A stretch of DNA of 44,705 bases from an uncultured Lachnospiraceae bacterium (GCA_946403625.1 CAMJAP010000016.1:1-44705), one strand, 5' to 3'; counted from the first letter of the stretch, positions 7,241 through 15,886 are shown. A program made the numbers and translations. The notes: generated by a model not told the origin, from the letters alone.

Positions 7241-9239
7241 GAAACAGAAAAAAATGCTCATCAGGATCATCGTTGCGGCGATCTTGATGATCTTATTAAA
7301 AATCGCATATTCCATTCTGGGAGAGGATGGGGAAAACAAGGAAGCGGTGATCCGCGAACCGGTATGGTTCCTGCTCTATATGATCCCGTATCTGGTGATC
7401 GGTTATGATATTTTGAAGAAAGCCGGTAAGGGAATCCTTAACCGCCAGATGTTTGACGAAAACTTCCTGATGGCGGTAGCAACGGTAGGGGCGATCGCGA
7501 TCGCGCTGGTGGAGCAGAACGGAGATTATACGGAAGCCATCGCCGTAATGCTTTTTTACCAGATCGGGGAATTGTTCCAGAGTTATGCGGTCGGCAAGAG
7601 CCGGAAGAACATCAGTGCTTTGATGGATATCCGACCGGATTATGCCAATATTGAGCAGGATGGGGAGCTGGAGCAGGTGGATCCGGACGAAGTGGAACCC
7701 GGAACGATCATCGTTGTGAAGCCCGGAGAAAAGATTCCGATCGACGGTGTTATCACCGAAGGCAGTTCTACCTTAAACACCAGTGCACTCACCGGAGAGA
7801 GCCTGCCCAGAGAAGTGCAGGAAGGCGATGAGGTGATCAGCGGATGCATCAATATGACCAGTGTGATCCGCATGAAGACCACCAAGGAGTTTGGGGAATC
7901 TACGGTTTCCAAGATCCTGGATCTGGTGGAGAATTCCTCCTCACGCAAATCGCAGTCCGAGAATTTTATCTCGAAATTTGCAAGATACTATACACCGGCG
8001 GTTTGCTTCGGAGCATTGGCGCTGGCGTTGTTACCGCCGATCGTTTTGTTACTGATGGGAAGAACGCCGATGTGGGGAAGCTGGATCTATCGTGCATTGA
8101 CCTTCCTGGTGATCAGTTGTCCGTGTGCATTGGTGATCAGCATTCCGCTGACGTTCTTTGCAGGAATCGGCGGCGCCGGACACGCAGGTATCCTGGTAAA
8201 GGGATCTAACTATCTGGAGCAGCTGGCAAAGACACGGATCGTTGCGATGGACAAGACCGGCACCATGACCAAAGGTGTATTTGAAGTGGGCGGTATTCAT
8301 CACAGCAGTATCGAAAATGAGAAACTGTTGGAATATGCAGCGCATGCCGAATGCTACTCCACGCATCCGATCGGAAAGAGCATACAGAAAGCTTATCTGA
8401 GCGGTATGCTGTGGAAGGTGGATGAAGCAACCGGAGAAGCCAGACCGGTTCTGAATCCGGCGGAAACAACAGAGCGTTCCGAGCGAAAGATCAGTCGTGA
8501 CCGTATCGGCAGCGTAGAAGAGATCGGCGGAAACGGGATCGTGGCGAAAGTGGACGATAAGGAGATCGCGATCGGAAACCGCAAGCTGATGGATCGTCTG
8601 GGGATCACGTATCATAAATGTCATCACGTGGGAACAGTAGTACATGTGGCAATTGACGGCGTATACTCCGGACACATCGTGATCTCGGATGTATTGAAAC
8701 CGACGGCCAAAGCAGCCGTGTCCGCTATGAGATCTGCCGGCATTTCCAAGACGGTGATCCTGACCGGCGATGCGACAAATGTAGCAGAAGACGTTGCGAA
8801 AGAATTGGGCGTAGATGAAGTGCATTCGGAATTGCTCCCGGAAGATAAAGTGAATGCGGTTGAAAAACTGCTGGCGGAAAAGAATGCAAAAGATATCCTG
8901 GCATTTGTCGGTGATGGGATCAACGATGCCCCGGTTCTTTCCAGAGCGGATATCGGTATCGCAATGGGAGCGCTCGGATCGGATGCGGCGATCGAAGCAG
9001 CGGATGTGGTCCTGATGGATGACGATCCTTTAAAGATCGCGCAGGCGATCCGGATCTCCCGGAAATGTATGCGTATCGTATACGAGAACATTTATTTCGC
9101 CATCGGCATCAAAGTACTGTGCCTGATCCTCGGTGCCATCGGCTTTGCCAATATGTGGATGGCGATCTTTGCCGATGTCGGTGTTATGGTATTGGCGGTA
9201 CTGAATGCGATAAGAGCATTGTTTGTGAAGAAACTCTAA
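7233..9239 (+). CDS. Zn/Cd/Pb-type P1B ATPase (metal exporter)
   Basis: Membrane pump of 668 residues. The sequence shows the actuator motif TGES (about 187-190), the intramembrane SCPCAL metal site (Cys296, Cys298), the phosphorylation motif DKTGTMT (Asp340), the P1B-specific HP (His378-Pro379), TGD near 511-513 and GDGIND at 560-565. The last membrane helix carries FADVG, whose Asp is typical of Zn/Cd-type (P1B-2) pumps. No N-terminal metal-binding domain is present; it is encoded separately upstream. The start is ATG 7233 because a stop lies in frame at 7191 with no better codon between. It is followed by its likely regulator, 36 bp downstream. Export of Zn2+ and related ions is inferred from motifs and the operon; ZntA/CadA-like. 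Confidence 0.95.
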   Translation: MNKKQKKMLIRIIVAAILMILLKIAYSILGEDGENKEAVIREPVWFLLYMIPYLVIGYDILKKAGKGILNRQMFDENFLMAVATVGAIAIALVEQNGDYTEAIAVMLFYQIGELFQSYAVGKSRKNISALMDIRPDYANIEQDGELEQVDPDEVEPGTIIVVKPGEKIPIDGVITEGSSTLNTSALTGESLPREVQEGDEVISGCINMTSVIRMKTTKEFGESTVSKILDLVENSSSRKSQSENFISKFARYYTPAVCFGALALALLPPIVLLLMGRTPMWGSWIYRALTFLVISCPCALVISIPLTFFAGIGGAGHAGILVKGSNYLEQLAKTRIVAMDKTGTMTKGVFEVGGIHHSSIENEKLLEYAAHAECYSTHPIGKSIQKAYLSGMLWKVDEATGEARPVLNPAETTERSERKISRDRIGSVEEIGGNGIVAKVDDKEIAIGNRKLMDRLGITYHKCHHVGTVVHVAIDGVYSGHIVISDVLKPTAKAAVSAMRSAGISKTVILTGDATNVAEDVAKELGVDEVHSELLPEDKVNAVEKLLAEKNAKDILAFVGDGINDAPVLSRADIGIAMGALGSDAAIEAADVVLMDDDPLKIAQAIRISRKCMRIVYENIYFAIGIKVLCLILGAIGFANMWMAIFADVGVMVLAVLNAIRALFVKKL

Positions 9240-9275
9240 AGCCCGAATTACAAAAATAATCAGGGGGTAGACGAT

Positions 9276-9638
9276 ATGAAAAAAACAAATCACACCGACT
9301 GCTGTGAAACAACGGAAACTCACGCAGATCTGTTAAAAAAAGTAGCGGAAGATATGCCGGAAGAAACGGAACTGTACGATCTGGCGGAACTCTTCAAGAT
9401 TTTCGGAGACTCGACGCGCATCCGCATTTTGTTTGTTCTCTTTGAAGCGGAAGTGTGCGTCTATGATATTGCGGAAGCGTTAAACATGACCCAGTCCGCG
9501 ATCTCACACCAGCTTCGCATCTTAAAGCAGAGCCGGCTGATCAAGGGCCGCCGCGAAGGCAAGCATATCTTCTATTCGCTGGCGGACGATCACGTAAGGT
9601 CGATCATCGCGGAAGGCCGGGAGCATATCGAGGAGTAA
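9276..9638 (+). CDS. ArsR/SmtB-family metal-responsive repressor
   Basis: A 120-residue winged-helix repressor. The recognition region is MTQSAISHQLRILKQSRLIKGRREGKHIFY. Near the C-terminus Asp104, His106, His117 and Glu120 reproduce the DxH...HxxE alpha-5 zinc site of SmtB/CzrA at the same spacing. The alpha-3 region has a single Cys (EVCVYD) where CadC has CVC, and the N-terminus carries a CC pair, so a second, Cd/Pb-like site is not excluded. AGGGGG precedes ATG 9276. As last gene of the operon it probably binds the palindrome at 6882-6905 and releases it on Zn2+ binding, giving autoregulation. Confidence 0.95.
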   Translation: MKKTNHTDCCETTETHADLLKKVAEDMPEETELYDLAELFKIFGDSTRIRILFVLFEAEVCVYDIAEALNMTQSAISHQLRILKQSRLIKGRREGKHIFYSLADDHVRSIIAEGREHIEE

Positions 9639-9652
9639 AACCGCGCTTTGGT

Positions 9653-10705
9653 TCAAAATGGATGACACCGACCGCAACTGCGGTATCCCTGCTCTAATAA
9701 AGTGGAAATGTCACCGCTGAATTCCTTGCGGTTGGATGGTTTCATTTCGTTTACGGATGAGCAGGACGGGAGATGGATTCGCTTTGTATTTGTGTTTAAT
9801 ATGTAGCTGCATTCGGTTTGCCGGATGATCGCAGGCTGCTCCTGAGAAGCAGGCTGTGTTCCGGAGACAGGTGCAGCTATATTATTTGTTGCAGACGGCA
9901 CCCGGTAGTTTGGATCGACAGTGCTTTCGCCGGTGGCGTAATTGATGATGATCCCGGGTTGCACATTGTAGCACCAAACGCAAAAAGTGATGGTGTCATC
10001 TTCTAAGGATTCGCCTTCCAGCAAGACACCTCTGGCGACCAGGTCATTATTGTTAAAATATGGTGTTACCCGATAAAGCACATGATTCCCCGTATTTTTG
10101 ACATAATTCGCAATCAAATTTTCATAGGGGAGCATACCGGTTACATTCAGATATCTGGTACCGGTGATCAGATTCTTTTCATTTGCGTTTTCATTTCCCA
10201 ATTGCCAACCGATCAGATGACAACGGTTATACAGGTACAGATCGTCGATCAGTTCCGGATATTTTACGGTGTGCCATCCGGAAGGTTTGACCATACCGAT
10301 GGATCCGCGTACTTCATTTGCTCCGGGCATAGTTTCAGGACCTATGCAGGCATAGGCAACTTGGCATCGATGCAGGTGGTCATGATCCGAGTAATACTCT
10401 GTTCCTGCGCTCCATAATGAGCGTTCTTTTTCGGTAAAGAAAGGAAGATTGCCATTGACGGTGACAGAGGCCTGTCCGGAGTATTCCGGCAGGGTGATGA
10501 GAACATCAGCGTCGAAAGCAGCGTTTTGTTGCGGCAGGAAATCGGAAATACTATTGCTGCTGACAGAAATCGTACCGGGTAAAATGCTCTCAGGAGCAGC
10601 ACTAACGGAGATGGGGGCACACGAAAAGAACTCCGGAAGATCATAGTTGCCGGAGAAGATGGAAAGGATTCCCAATAAACCGAGGAGGCCTGCTATTTTT
10701 CGCAT
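9653..10705 (-). CDS. Secreted DNA/RNA non-specific endonuclease with C-terminal Ada-like zinc module
   Basis: A 350-residue secreted protein. The ATG at 10705 is chosen over an upstream in-frame GTG (10735) because AAGGAG lies 8 nt before it and the N-terminus then reads as a signal peptide (MRKIAGLLGLLGILSIFSG). The nuclease core has NRCHLIGWQLG with the probable catalytic His163, then ANEKNLITGTRYLN and GMLPYEN, as in streptodornase/EndA-like nucleases. Residues 301-350 form an Ada-type Cys/His module: His311, Cys315, Cys344 and Cys347, in the pattern HxxxC...GYxxCxxC. It ends 14 bp from the convergent arsR gene. Probable roles are nutrient scavenging, DNA uptake or competition outside the cell. 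Confidence 0.9.
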   Translation of the reverse strand: MRKIAGLLGLLGILSIFSGNYDLPEFFSCAPISVSAAPESILPGTISVSSNSISDFLPQQNAAFDADVLITLPEYSGQASVTVNGNLPFFTEKERSLWSAGTEYYSDHDHLHRCQVAYACIGPETMPGANEVRGSIGMVKPSGWHTVKYPELIDDLYLYNRCHLIGWQLGNENANEKNLITGTRYLNVTGMLPYENLIANYVKNTGNHVLYRVTPYFNNNDLVARGVLLEGESLEDDTITFCVWCYNVQPGIIINYATGESTVDPNYRVPSATNNIAAPVSGTQPASQEQPAIIRQTECSYILNTNTKRIHLPSCSSVNEMKPSNRKEFSGDISTLLEQGYRSCGRCHPF

Positions 10706-10764
10706 ATCCTGCTCCTTGTCTGTGCACTGGTGCACCGGATGATTGCATAGTACTGTTAGATTGT

Positions 10765-10770
10765 ATTATA
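10765..10770 (-). promoter_or_regulatory. Extended -10 promoter for the nuclease
   Basis: On the minus strand TGCTATAAT gives a perfect -10 box (10770-10765) with the TGn extension. The -35 region (TGTACA, 10793-10788) is weak. It lies about 60 bp before the chosen start. Confidence 0.6.
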
Positions 10771-10842
10771 GCAAACAAGATTTTAAATGTACATCCAACA
10801 CATTTGTTAATAAGTTAATAGAATATACAACAAAATGCATAA

Positions 10843-10872
10843 TTGACTATATGTACGACAATATGATATGAT
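10843..10872 (+). promoter_or_regulatory. Promoter for the secreted repeat protein
   Basis: TTGACT (10843-10848) and TATGAT (10867-10872) with an 18-bp spacer. Transcription would begin near 10880, which supports a protein start at 10913 or 10919 rather than further upstream. Confidence 0.6.
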
Positions 10873-10912
10873 GAATTTTGTAAGTGATAACGAAAAGATG
10901 GACGGAGGTAAA

Positions 10913-11680
10913 ATGCTTATGGCGAATCGGATGGGGAAAATGATCAGAACATTAGTCGGATTGGGAATCTTTTTATTGTTTTTGGGAGTGAAGATCGATG
11001 CGGCAGCAGCTCCGAAAACTATGCCGGATGGCGGGATCTTTGACGCGGAGTATTATGCACAGAACAATCCGGATGTAGTAGCGGTGCTTGGAACCGATGA
11101 GAACGTTCTGTACCAGCATTATCTGACCAGTGGCAAATTGGAAGGGCGGAAGCCGTATGCGGATACTGCAGCAACTACAGCGCAGATTACCGGGGCATAT
11201 ATAACATTGGCAGACGGAACCGTTTTTGATGCGGCATATTATGCAGCAGCCAATCCGGATGTAGCAGCAGTTTTGGGGACGGATGCAGCGACATTGGCGC
11301 AGCACTATGTGAATTCCGGAAAAGCAGAAGGCAGAAAACCAAATGCAACAACGGTGACTCCAAGCACGGGATCTATACCGACATCGCAGTATGGCAGTAA
11401 TACAGTTAAGAATACGCCTTCCTATGTACCTGCTCAACAAAGTAACACTTCGACACCTTCATATACGCAGACTCAACAAAATAGAGTTTCAACGCCGACA
11501 GTTTCTGTACAGTCATCACAGCGGACTAGTTCTGGAAATAGAACCGTATATTTGCCTGCAACAGGAGAATGTTATCATAGTATTTCGAACTGTGGTAGAA
11601 TGAATCCCAATAAGGCGACAAGAACCACAGAAAGTAATGCCATTGACCTGGGATATAGACGGTGCTCTAAGTGTTTTTAA
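10913..11680 (+). CDS. Secreted two-repeat protein with C-terminal Cys/His module
   Basis: About 255 residues. The start is ATG 10913 (GGAGG at 10904-10908, 4-nt spacing) or ATG 10919 (10-nt spacing); upstream codons precede the probable transcript start. A signal peptide (MIRTLVGLGIFLLFLGVKIDAAAA) precedes two repeats of about 50 residues with the pattern FDAxYYAxxNPDVxAVLGTD...QHYxxSGKxEGRKP, known from clostridial extracellular proteins. A Ser/Thr/Gln-rich linker follows. The last 40 residues carry His222, Cys227 and a GYRRCSKC motif (Cys251, Cys254), resembling the tail of the divergent nuclease. Function unknown; probably cell-surface or secreted. Partnership with the nuclease is inferred from the shared module and shared upstream region. 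Confidence 0.8.
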   Translation: MLMANRMGKMIRTLVGLGIFLLFLGVKIDAAAAPKTMPDGGIFDAEYYAQNNPDVVAVLGTDENVLYQHYLTSGKLEGRKPYADTAATTAQITGAYITLADGTVFDAAYYAAANPDVAAVLGTDAATLAQHYVNSGKAEGRKPNATTVTPSTGSIPTSQYGSNTVKNTPSYVPAQQSNTSTPSYTQTQQNRVSTPTVSVQSSQRTSSGNRTVYLPATGECYHSISNCGRMNPNKATRTTESNAIDLGYRRCSKCF

Positions 11681-11730
11681 TGATGTAAAACAAAATATAC
11701 TGATTACTGTTTAATCATTTTTTGCGGAAT

Positions 11731-11760
11731 AAAAGGACATCCTTGCGAGGGTGTCCTTTA
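11731..11760 (+). terminator. Terminator after the repeat protein
   Basis: A stem of 11 bp with one G-T pair forms between 11732-11742 and 11749-11759. The T run is short, so efficiency is uncertain. Confidence 0.65.
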
Positions 11761-11972
11761 ACTTTGCAACCGTTGTATTTATAATTGTTTCAGTATGAGA
11801 TATAAAAGAACTTGCATTATTCGGAAACCTGTGATAGAGTAATTTTCGTTTACATACAGGAGAAAGATTCTTCTGACTGAAACAGAACCCAACCGGGTTC
11901 ATGTCGATACCTTTCGGTATTTGGCATATTTCACAACCACACTTGTCATAAGTACGAAATGATACTATACTG
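11761..11972. other. Intergenic stretch with two adjacent small hairpins
   Basis: The non-coding gap runs from 11681 to 11991. Apart from the terminator it holds two compact inverted repeats. One is GAACCC/GGGTTC at 11885-11900 with an AACC loop; the other is ATACC/GGTAT at 11907-11920 with a TTTC loop. A minus-strand frame of 63 codons (11902-11711) with a plausible AAAGG site begins at the edge of the first hairpin, but its product is not recognisable. No promoter was convincing. Confidence 0.35.
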
Positions 11973-11991
11973 AAAGGAGTTTTATTGGCTT

Positions 11992-12555
11992 ATGGAGAAT
12001 TTTGCTATGTTGGCAGACGAGGAAAAGAAGACATACACAATTGCAGACATTGAGGCGTTACCGGAGGGGGAGCGCGCCGAACTGATCAATGGCGAGATGT
12101 TTATGATGGCAACACCCTCGATTACGCACCAACGGATATCCGGTAATCTGTTTTTTGACATTAAGGACTATATTCGAAGCAAGGGTGGTTCTTGCGAGCC
12201 GTTTTGTGCTCCGTTTTCCGTATTCCCGGATGAAAGCGGACATAATTATTTTGAACCGGATCTGGCGGTTGTATGTCATCCGGAGATCATCGATGATAAG
12301 GGAATCCATGGCGGACCGGACTGGGTGATCGAGATCGTATCTCCGTCCAGCAAATATATGGACTATGTTCGTAAACTTTCTGCATATGAAAATGCGGGGG
12401 TCAGAGAGTATTGGATCGTAGATCCGGGGACTTGTAATGTTACTGTCTATGGGTTAGAGGCGCATACCGTGGAGCAGTATACATTTGACGATGAAATCCC
12501 TGCCGGTATATATGAAGATCTAAAGATACGGATTAAAGCGGATTCCGGACAATAA
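11992..12555 (+). CDS. Uma2 family (DUF820) PD-(D/E)XK nuclease-like protein
   Basis: A 187-residue member of the Uma2/DUF820 family, a restriction-endonuclease-like fold. Visible family features are LPEGERAELINGEMFMMATPS, FEPDLAVV with the catalytic-type Asp, WVIEIVSPSS with the Glu, and the conserved YVRKLSAYENAGVREYWIVDP. ATG 11992 sits 12 nt after AAAGGAG (11973-11979), which is long; ATG 12007 is an alternative. The biological role of the family is not established. No methylase or toxin partner is adjacent, so there is no support for a restriction system here. Confidence 0.9.
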   Translation: MENFAMLADEEKKTYTIADIEALPEGERAELINGEMFMMATPSITHQRISGNLFFDIKDYIRSKGGSCEPFCAPFSVFPDESGHNYFEPDLAVVCHPEIIDDKGIHGGPDWVIEIVSPSSKYMDYVRKLSAYENAGVREYWIVDPGTCNVTVYGLEAHTVEQYTFDDEIPAGIYEDLKIRIKADSGQ

Positions 12556-12696
12556 TTATAGAAGGAAAAGATGTTATAAAGGGGGATTTTGATCCGGGAA
12601 AACCGGAAGATCTGAAGTAACAGAAAAAGGAACCGTTAAACCGACAGACGAATCAGATAAAGAAAGAGCAGCAGGGAGTACTCAAGAAACAAAACT

Positions 12697-13404
12697 ATGC
12701 GAAGACGATTATATGAAATCATAGAAGTGGCCAGAGACGGCGATGTGGTCAGTACCGTATATGATGTGATGATGCTGTGTTCCATCGTAGTCAGTATCAT
12801 TCCGCTGGCGTTTAAAACAACGAACATCGTGTTTCATTATATGGATGCGATCACTACGATCATCTTTATCATCGACTATGTATTCCGCTGGGCGACGGCG
12901 GATTACAAGATGAATAACGGGGCACTGAAGTCATTTTTGAAATATCCGTTCACTCCGATGGCGATCATTGATCTGATCTCGATCCTGCCGGGTGTGACAT
13001 TGTTAAACAGTGGGTTCCGCCTGTTCCGATTGTTCCGTATATTCCGGACATTCCGCGTATTCAAGGCGTTTCGTTACTCTAAGAGCATCATTATCATCGT
13101 GCGAGTGATCCGCAATTCCAAAGAGGCGTTATTGGCGGTATGTACGCTGGCATTGGGATACATCATTGTTTCCGCGCTGATCGTATTTAATGTGGAAGGG
13201 GATTCGTTTGAGACCTTTTTTGATGCGATCTATTGGGCAACCGTGTCGCTGACTACCGTGGGTTACGGTGACATTTATCCGGTGACCACTGCCGGACGGA
13301 TCATCACCATGATCTCTTCCGTTTTCGGTATTGCGATCGTTGCACTGCCGGCCGGTATTATTACCGCAGGGTATATGGATGCCCTGAATGAGGAGAAACT
13401 GTAG
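12697..13404 (+). CDS. Voltage-gated potassium channel (six-TM)
   Basis: A 235-residue inner membrane protein with the Kv layout S1-S6. The voltage sensor S4 shows Arg at every third position (108, 111, 114, 117, 120, with Lys123 and Arg126). The pore loop carries the K+ selectivity filter TTVGYGD (186-192), and S6 is GIAIVALPAGIITAGY. Its length matches compact KvAP-like prokaryotic channels, and no C-terminal regulatory RCK domain is present. It may set or sense membrane potential; the partner system is unknown. It lies 52 bp before the CDF transporter on the same strand, possibly co-transcribed. Confidence 0.93.
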   Translation: MRRRLYEIIEVARDGDVVSTVYDVMMLCSIVVSIIPLAFKTTNIVFHYMDAITTIIFIIDYVFRWATADYKMNNGALKSFLKYPFTPMAIIDLISILPGVTLLNSGFRLFRLFRIFRTFRVFKAFRYSKSIIIIVRVIRNSKEALLAVCTLALGYIIVSALIVFNVEGDSFETFFDAIYWATVSLTTVGYGDIYPVTTAGRIITMISSVFGIAIVALPAGIITAGYMDALNEEKL

Positions 13405-13456
13405 GAAGCCGGTTTCGGAAGAAAAAAGATAAACGAAAGGAAGTACAGTATCATTT

Positions 13457-14596
13457 ATGGAAGATTTTAGGGAAGATACCGCGCAACGGCAAAAGATCAT
13501 TATCCGTACGAGCATTACGGGGATATTGGCCAATATACTGCTGGCATCCTTTAAGGCGGTTGTCGGTTTGCTCAGTCATTCGATCGCGATCGTACTGGAT
13601 GCCGTAAACAACCTGTCGGATGCACTGAGCTCGGTGATCACCATTGTCGGAGCCAAGCTGGCGGGGCGTGAAGCGGATAAAAAGCATCCCTTCGGATATG
13701 GCAGACTGGAATATCTGAGTTCTTTGGGAATCGCGTTTATCGTACTGTATGCCGGTATCACATCGCTGGTGGAGTCGATCAAAAAGATCATACACCCGGA
13801 AACACCCGACTATTCAACAGCGTCTCTGGTGATCGTCGGAGTGGCAGTTGTTGTTAAGATTGGGCTGGGGCTGTATGTAAAATCCGCCGGTCAGAAAGTG
13901 AACTCCGATTCGCTCATCAATTCCGGCAAAGATGCCTTGCTGGATTCCGTAATATCCACAGCAACCCTGGTTGCAGCGTTGATCTTTCTGTTTACGAATG
14001 TTTCTTTGGAAGCATATCTCGGTGCGATCATTTCGGTGGTGATCGTCAAGGCGGGATTTGAAATGCTCTCCGAAACGGTATCCAAACTGCTGGGCGAACC
14101 CGGAGATGTGGAATTGATGCAGGCGATCAAAAAGACGGCCAACGAAATCCCGGAAGTGAATGGGGCCTATGATCTGATCCTACACAACTACGGACCGGAT
14201 ACCTATAACGGCTCGATCCATATTGAGCTGGATGATGACTGCAGCCTGACCCGTCTGGATCAGATTTCGCGAGAGATTGGGGCAGAGGTGTATAAAAAGC
14301 ATAACGTGATCCTGACAGCGATCGGTATCTATTCCGTCAACACCCATGATGAAGACGTGAAGAAAATGAAGGAAGAGATCCGAAAGAGAGTCCTTGCACA
14401 TGAGCATGCAAAGCAGATCCACGGTTTCTACTATAATAAAGAAGAACATGCGATCCGCTTCGATGTGGTGATCAGTTTTGATGCGGAGAGCCGGCATCGT
14501 TTGTATGAAGAGATCGTGGCGGAGCTGCAGGAAGCATATCCGGGAATGGACTTTTCCCTGGGAATGGATATGGACTACGGAGAGATCAGCGGATAA
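13457..14596 (+). CDS. Cation diffusion facilitator, Mn-type metal site
   Basis: A 379-residue CDF antiporter with six membrane helices and a C-terminal cytoplasmic domain. The transport site reads N51xxxD55 in TM2 and D159xxxD163 in TM5. This NDDD pattern marks Mn2+-exporting CDF proteins such as MntE, whereas Zn exporters have HxxxD. The family motif HPFGYGRLEYLS follows TM2. The C-terminal half (from about 210) is long enough for one CDF domain plus an additional module of similar size (about 300-379). GAAAGGAAG lies 13 nt before ATG 13457. Metal specificity is inferred from the motif only. Confidence 0.93.
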   Translation: MEDFREDTAQRQKIIIRTSITGILANILLASFKAVVGLLSHSIAIVLDAVNNLSDALSSVITIVGAKLAGREADKKHPFGYGRLEYLSSLGIAFIVLYAGITSLVESIKKIIHPETPDYSTASLVIVGVAVVVKIGLGLYVKSAGQKVNSDSLINSGKDALLDSVISTATLVAALIFLFTNVSLEAYLGAIISVVIVKAGFEMLSETVSKLLGEPGDVELMQAIKKTANEIPEVNGAYDLILHNYGPDTYNGSIHIELDDDCSLTRLDQISREIGAEVYKKHNVILTAIGIYSVNTHDEDVKKMKEEIRKRVLAHEHAKQIHGFYYNKEEHAIRFDVVISFDAESRHRLYEEIVAELQEAYPGMDFSLGMDMDYGEISG

Positions 14597-14621
14597 GGTG
14601 ACGATTCGCAAGAAAACAATA

Positions 14622-14653
14622 AAAAAGTGGCTGTCGTGTGACAGCCACTTTTT
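14622..14653. terminator. Bidirectional terminator between CDF and GGDEF genes
   Basis: A perfect 14-bp stem (14622-14635 with 14640-14653) with a GTGT loop has A5 on one side and T5 on the other. It serves both convergent genes. Confidence 0.92.
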
Positions 14654-14663
14654 CAACCTTAAT

Positions 14664-15797
14664 TCAACCTTCTTTGATCACCCGGTTTCTGCCGGATTCT
14701 TTTGCGATGTAGAGGCGTTTATCACATACGGCGATATTTTCTTCCGCACTCAGGGAAGCATCGATTACACCGCATCCGAAACTCATAGTCACGCAGATCG
14801 TAGTTCCTTCGTAGGTGCATTCGGAAGCTTCGATCGCAGCGCGTACTTTTTCGGCAGCGGAGGCAGCGCCTTCCAGATCCGTATCCGCGAGCAAAATGAT
14901 AAATTCTTCGCCGCCCCAACGGTATACGCAATCCTGCTTGCGCACCGACTGGCTCAGCATATTGGCTACATGGCGCAGAACCGCATCCCCGGCATTGTGG
15001 CCGTAAGTATCATTAACGGCTTTGAAATGATCGATGTCGCACATGATCATCGCGCCCTTTGCATCCTGTTTGCGATGGATACCGTCTCCGTAGCGCAGAC
15101 CGAAATCGTGATAAAATCCGATACGGTTCCGTACCTTGGTCAGACGATCCAGTTCGGCATCTGCCAGGAAGAGTTCGCTCTCCAATGTAATGGAGCAGAT
15201 AAATGCTGCGATCGACAGACGTCTGCAGTCTCTGCGCATATCAAACTTACCGTCGCCGTCCAGCTTATTGATCACCTGATAAGCACCGATGTACTCGCCA
15301 CGGCTGTTGGTGATCGGCATAACGAGAATGGATTTGGTAACATATCCGGTTTTTTTATCGACTTCCGGGTTGAAGAACGGATCGTGGTAAGGATCGTTGG
15401 TCACCATTGTACGGCCTTCCGCCAAAGCCTTTCCTACCATTCCGGTGCCCACAGGGATTTCGATCCTGCCGCTGCCGGTTGCCGAAACGGTCCAGATCGT
15501 ACCGGATTCTTCATCCAGACGCCAGAAACTGGCTCTGTCTGCATTGACCAGCCGCCGCCCCAGATCGGTCAGCAGTCGTATGATCGTCAGATGGTCCTCT
15601 TCTGCACCGGTGGCAGGATCTCGCATCATCAGATACAGTTCGTTTGTGATGTCAAAGACATTATCCAGCAGATCGTCCCCGCTCGCAACAGAGGCGATTT
15701 CCTCTGCCTGGCCGTTTACGGTTGCCGTGATCCCGGGAACCGATCCCAATAATCCCAAACCATCCGCCGGAGCGTTGTTTTGACCTTCCATGCTCAT
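14664..15797 (-). CDS. GAF-GGDEF diguanylate cyclase
   Basis: A 377-residue cytoplasmic protein starting at ATG 15797, behind AAGGGGG; a longer upstream frame lies over the promoter and is discarded. A GAF domain occupies about residues 60-205 (TIIRLLTDLGRRLVNADRASFW, GTGMVGKALAEGRTMV, SILVMPI). The cyclase domain has CDIDHFKAVNDTYGHNAGD, the active-site GGEEF at 295-299 and an RxxD inhibitory site at 286-289 exactly five residues upstream, so product inhibition is expected. It makes c-di-GMP from GTP and is the only cyclase in the window, opposite to the two HD-GYP and one EAL proteins further on. The GAF ligand is unknown. Confidence 0.95.
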   Translation of the reverse strand: MSMEGQNNAPADGLGLLGSVPGITATVNGQAEEIASVASGDDLLDNVFDITNELYLMMRDPATGAEEDHLTIIRLLTDLGRRLVNADRASFWRLDEESGTIWTVSATGSGRIEIPVGTGMVGKALAEGRTMVTNDPYHDPFFNPEVDKKTGYVTKSILVMPITNSRGEYIGAYQVINKLDGDGKFDMRRDCRRLSIAAFICSITLESELFLADAELDRLTKVRNRIGFYHDFGLRYGDGIHRKQDAKGAMIMCDIDHFKAVNDTYGHNAGDAVLRHVANMLSQSVRKQDCVYRWGGEEFIILLADTDLEGAASAAEKVRAAIEASECTYEGTTICVTMSFGCGVIDASLSAEENIAVCDKRLYIAKESGRNRVIKEG

Positions 15798-15857
15798 TTT
15801 GTTACCCCCTTTTACTTTTAAAATTGAAAGATTTTTCTTACTTGCTACATAGTAGTA

Positions 15858-15886
15858 ATTATATAGGAAACTACGGAAACATACAA
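15858..15886 (-). promoter_or_regulatory. Promoter of the GGDEF gene
   Basis: On the minus strand TTGTAT (15886-15881) and TATAAT (15863-15858) with a 17-bp spacer. It lies in the gap after the NERD gene, so the cyclase has its own promoter. Confidence 0.75.

Noticed and set aside
11711-11902. 63-codon minus-strand frame in the gap before uma2
   Set aside because: A plausible AAAGG site exists, but the product is unrecognised and the frame runs through the terminator; kept only as a note.
11992-12555. Restriction-modification or toxin system around the Uma2 protein
   Set aside because: No methylase, specificity subunit or antitoxin-like neighbour is present.
14478-15752. 424-codon plus-strand open frame over the GGDEF gene
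   Set aside because: Antisense to a clear cyclase and it crosses a strong bidirectional terminator.
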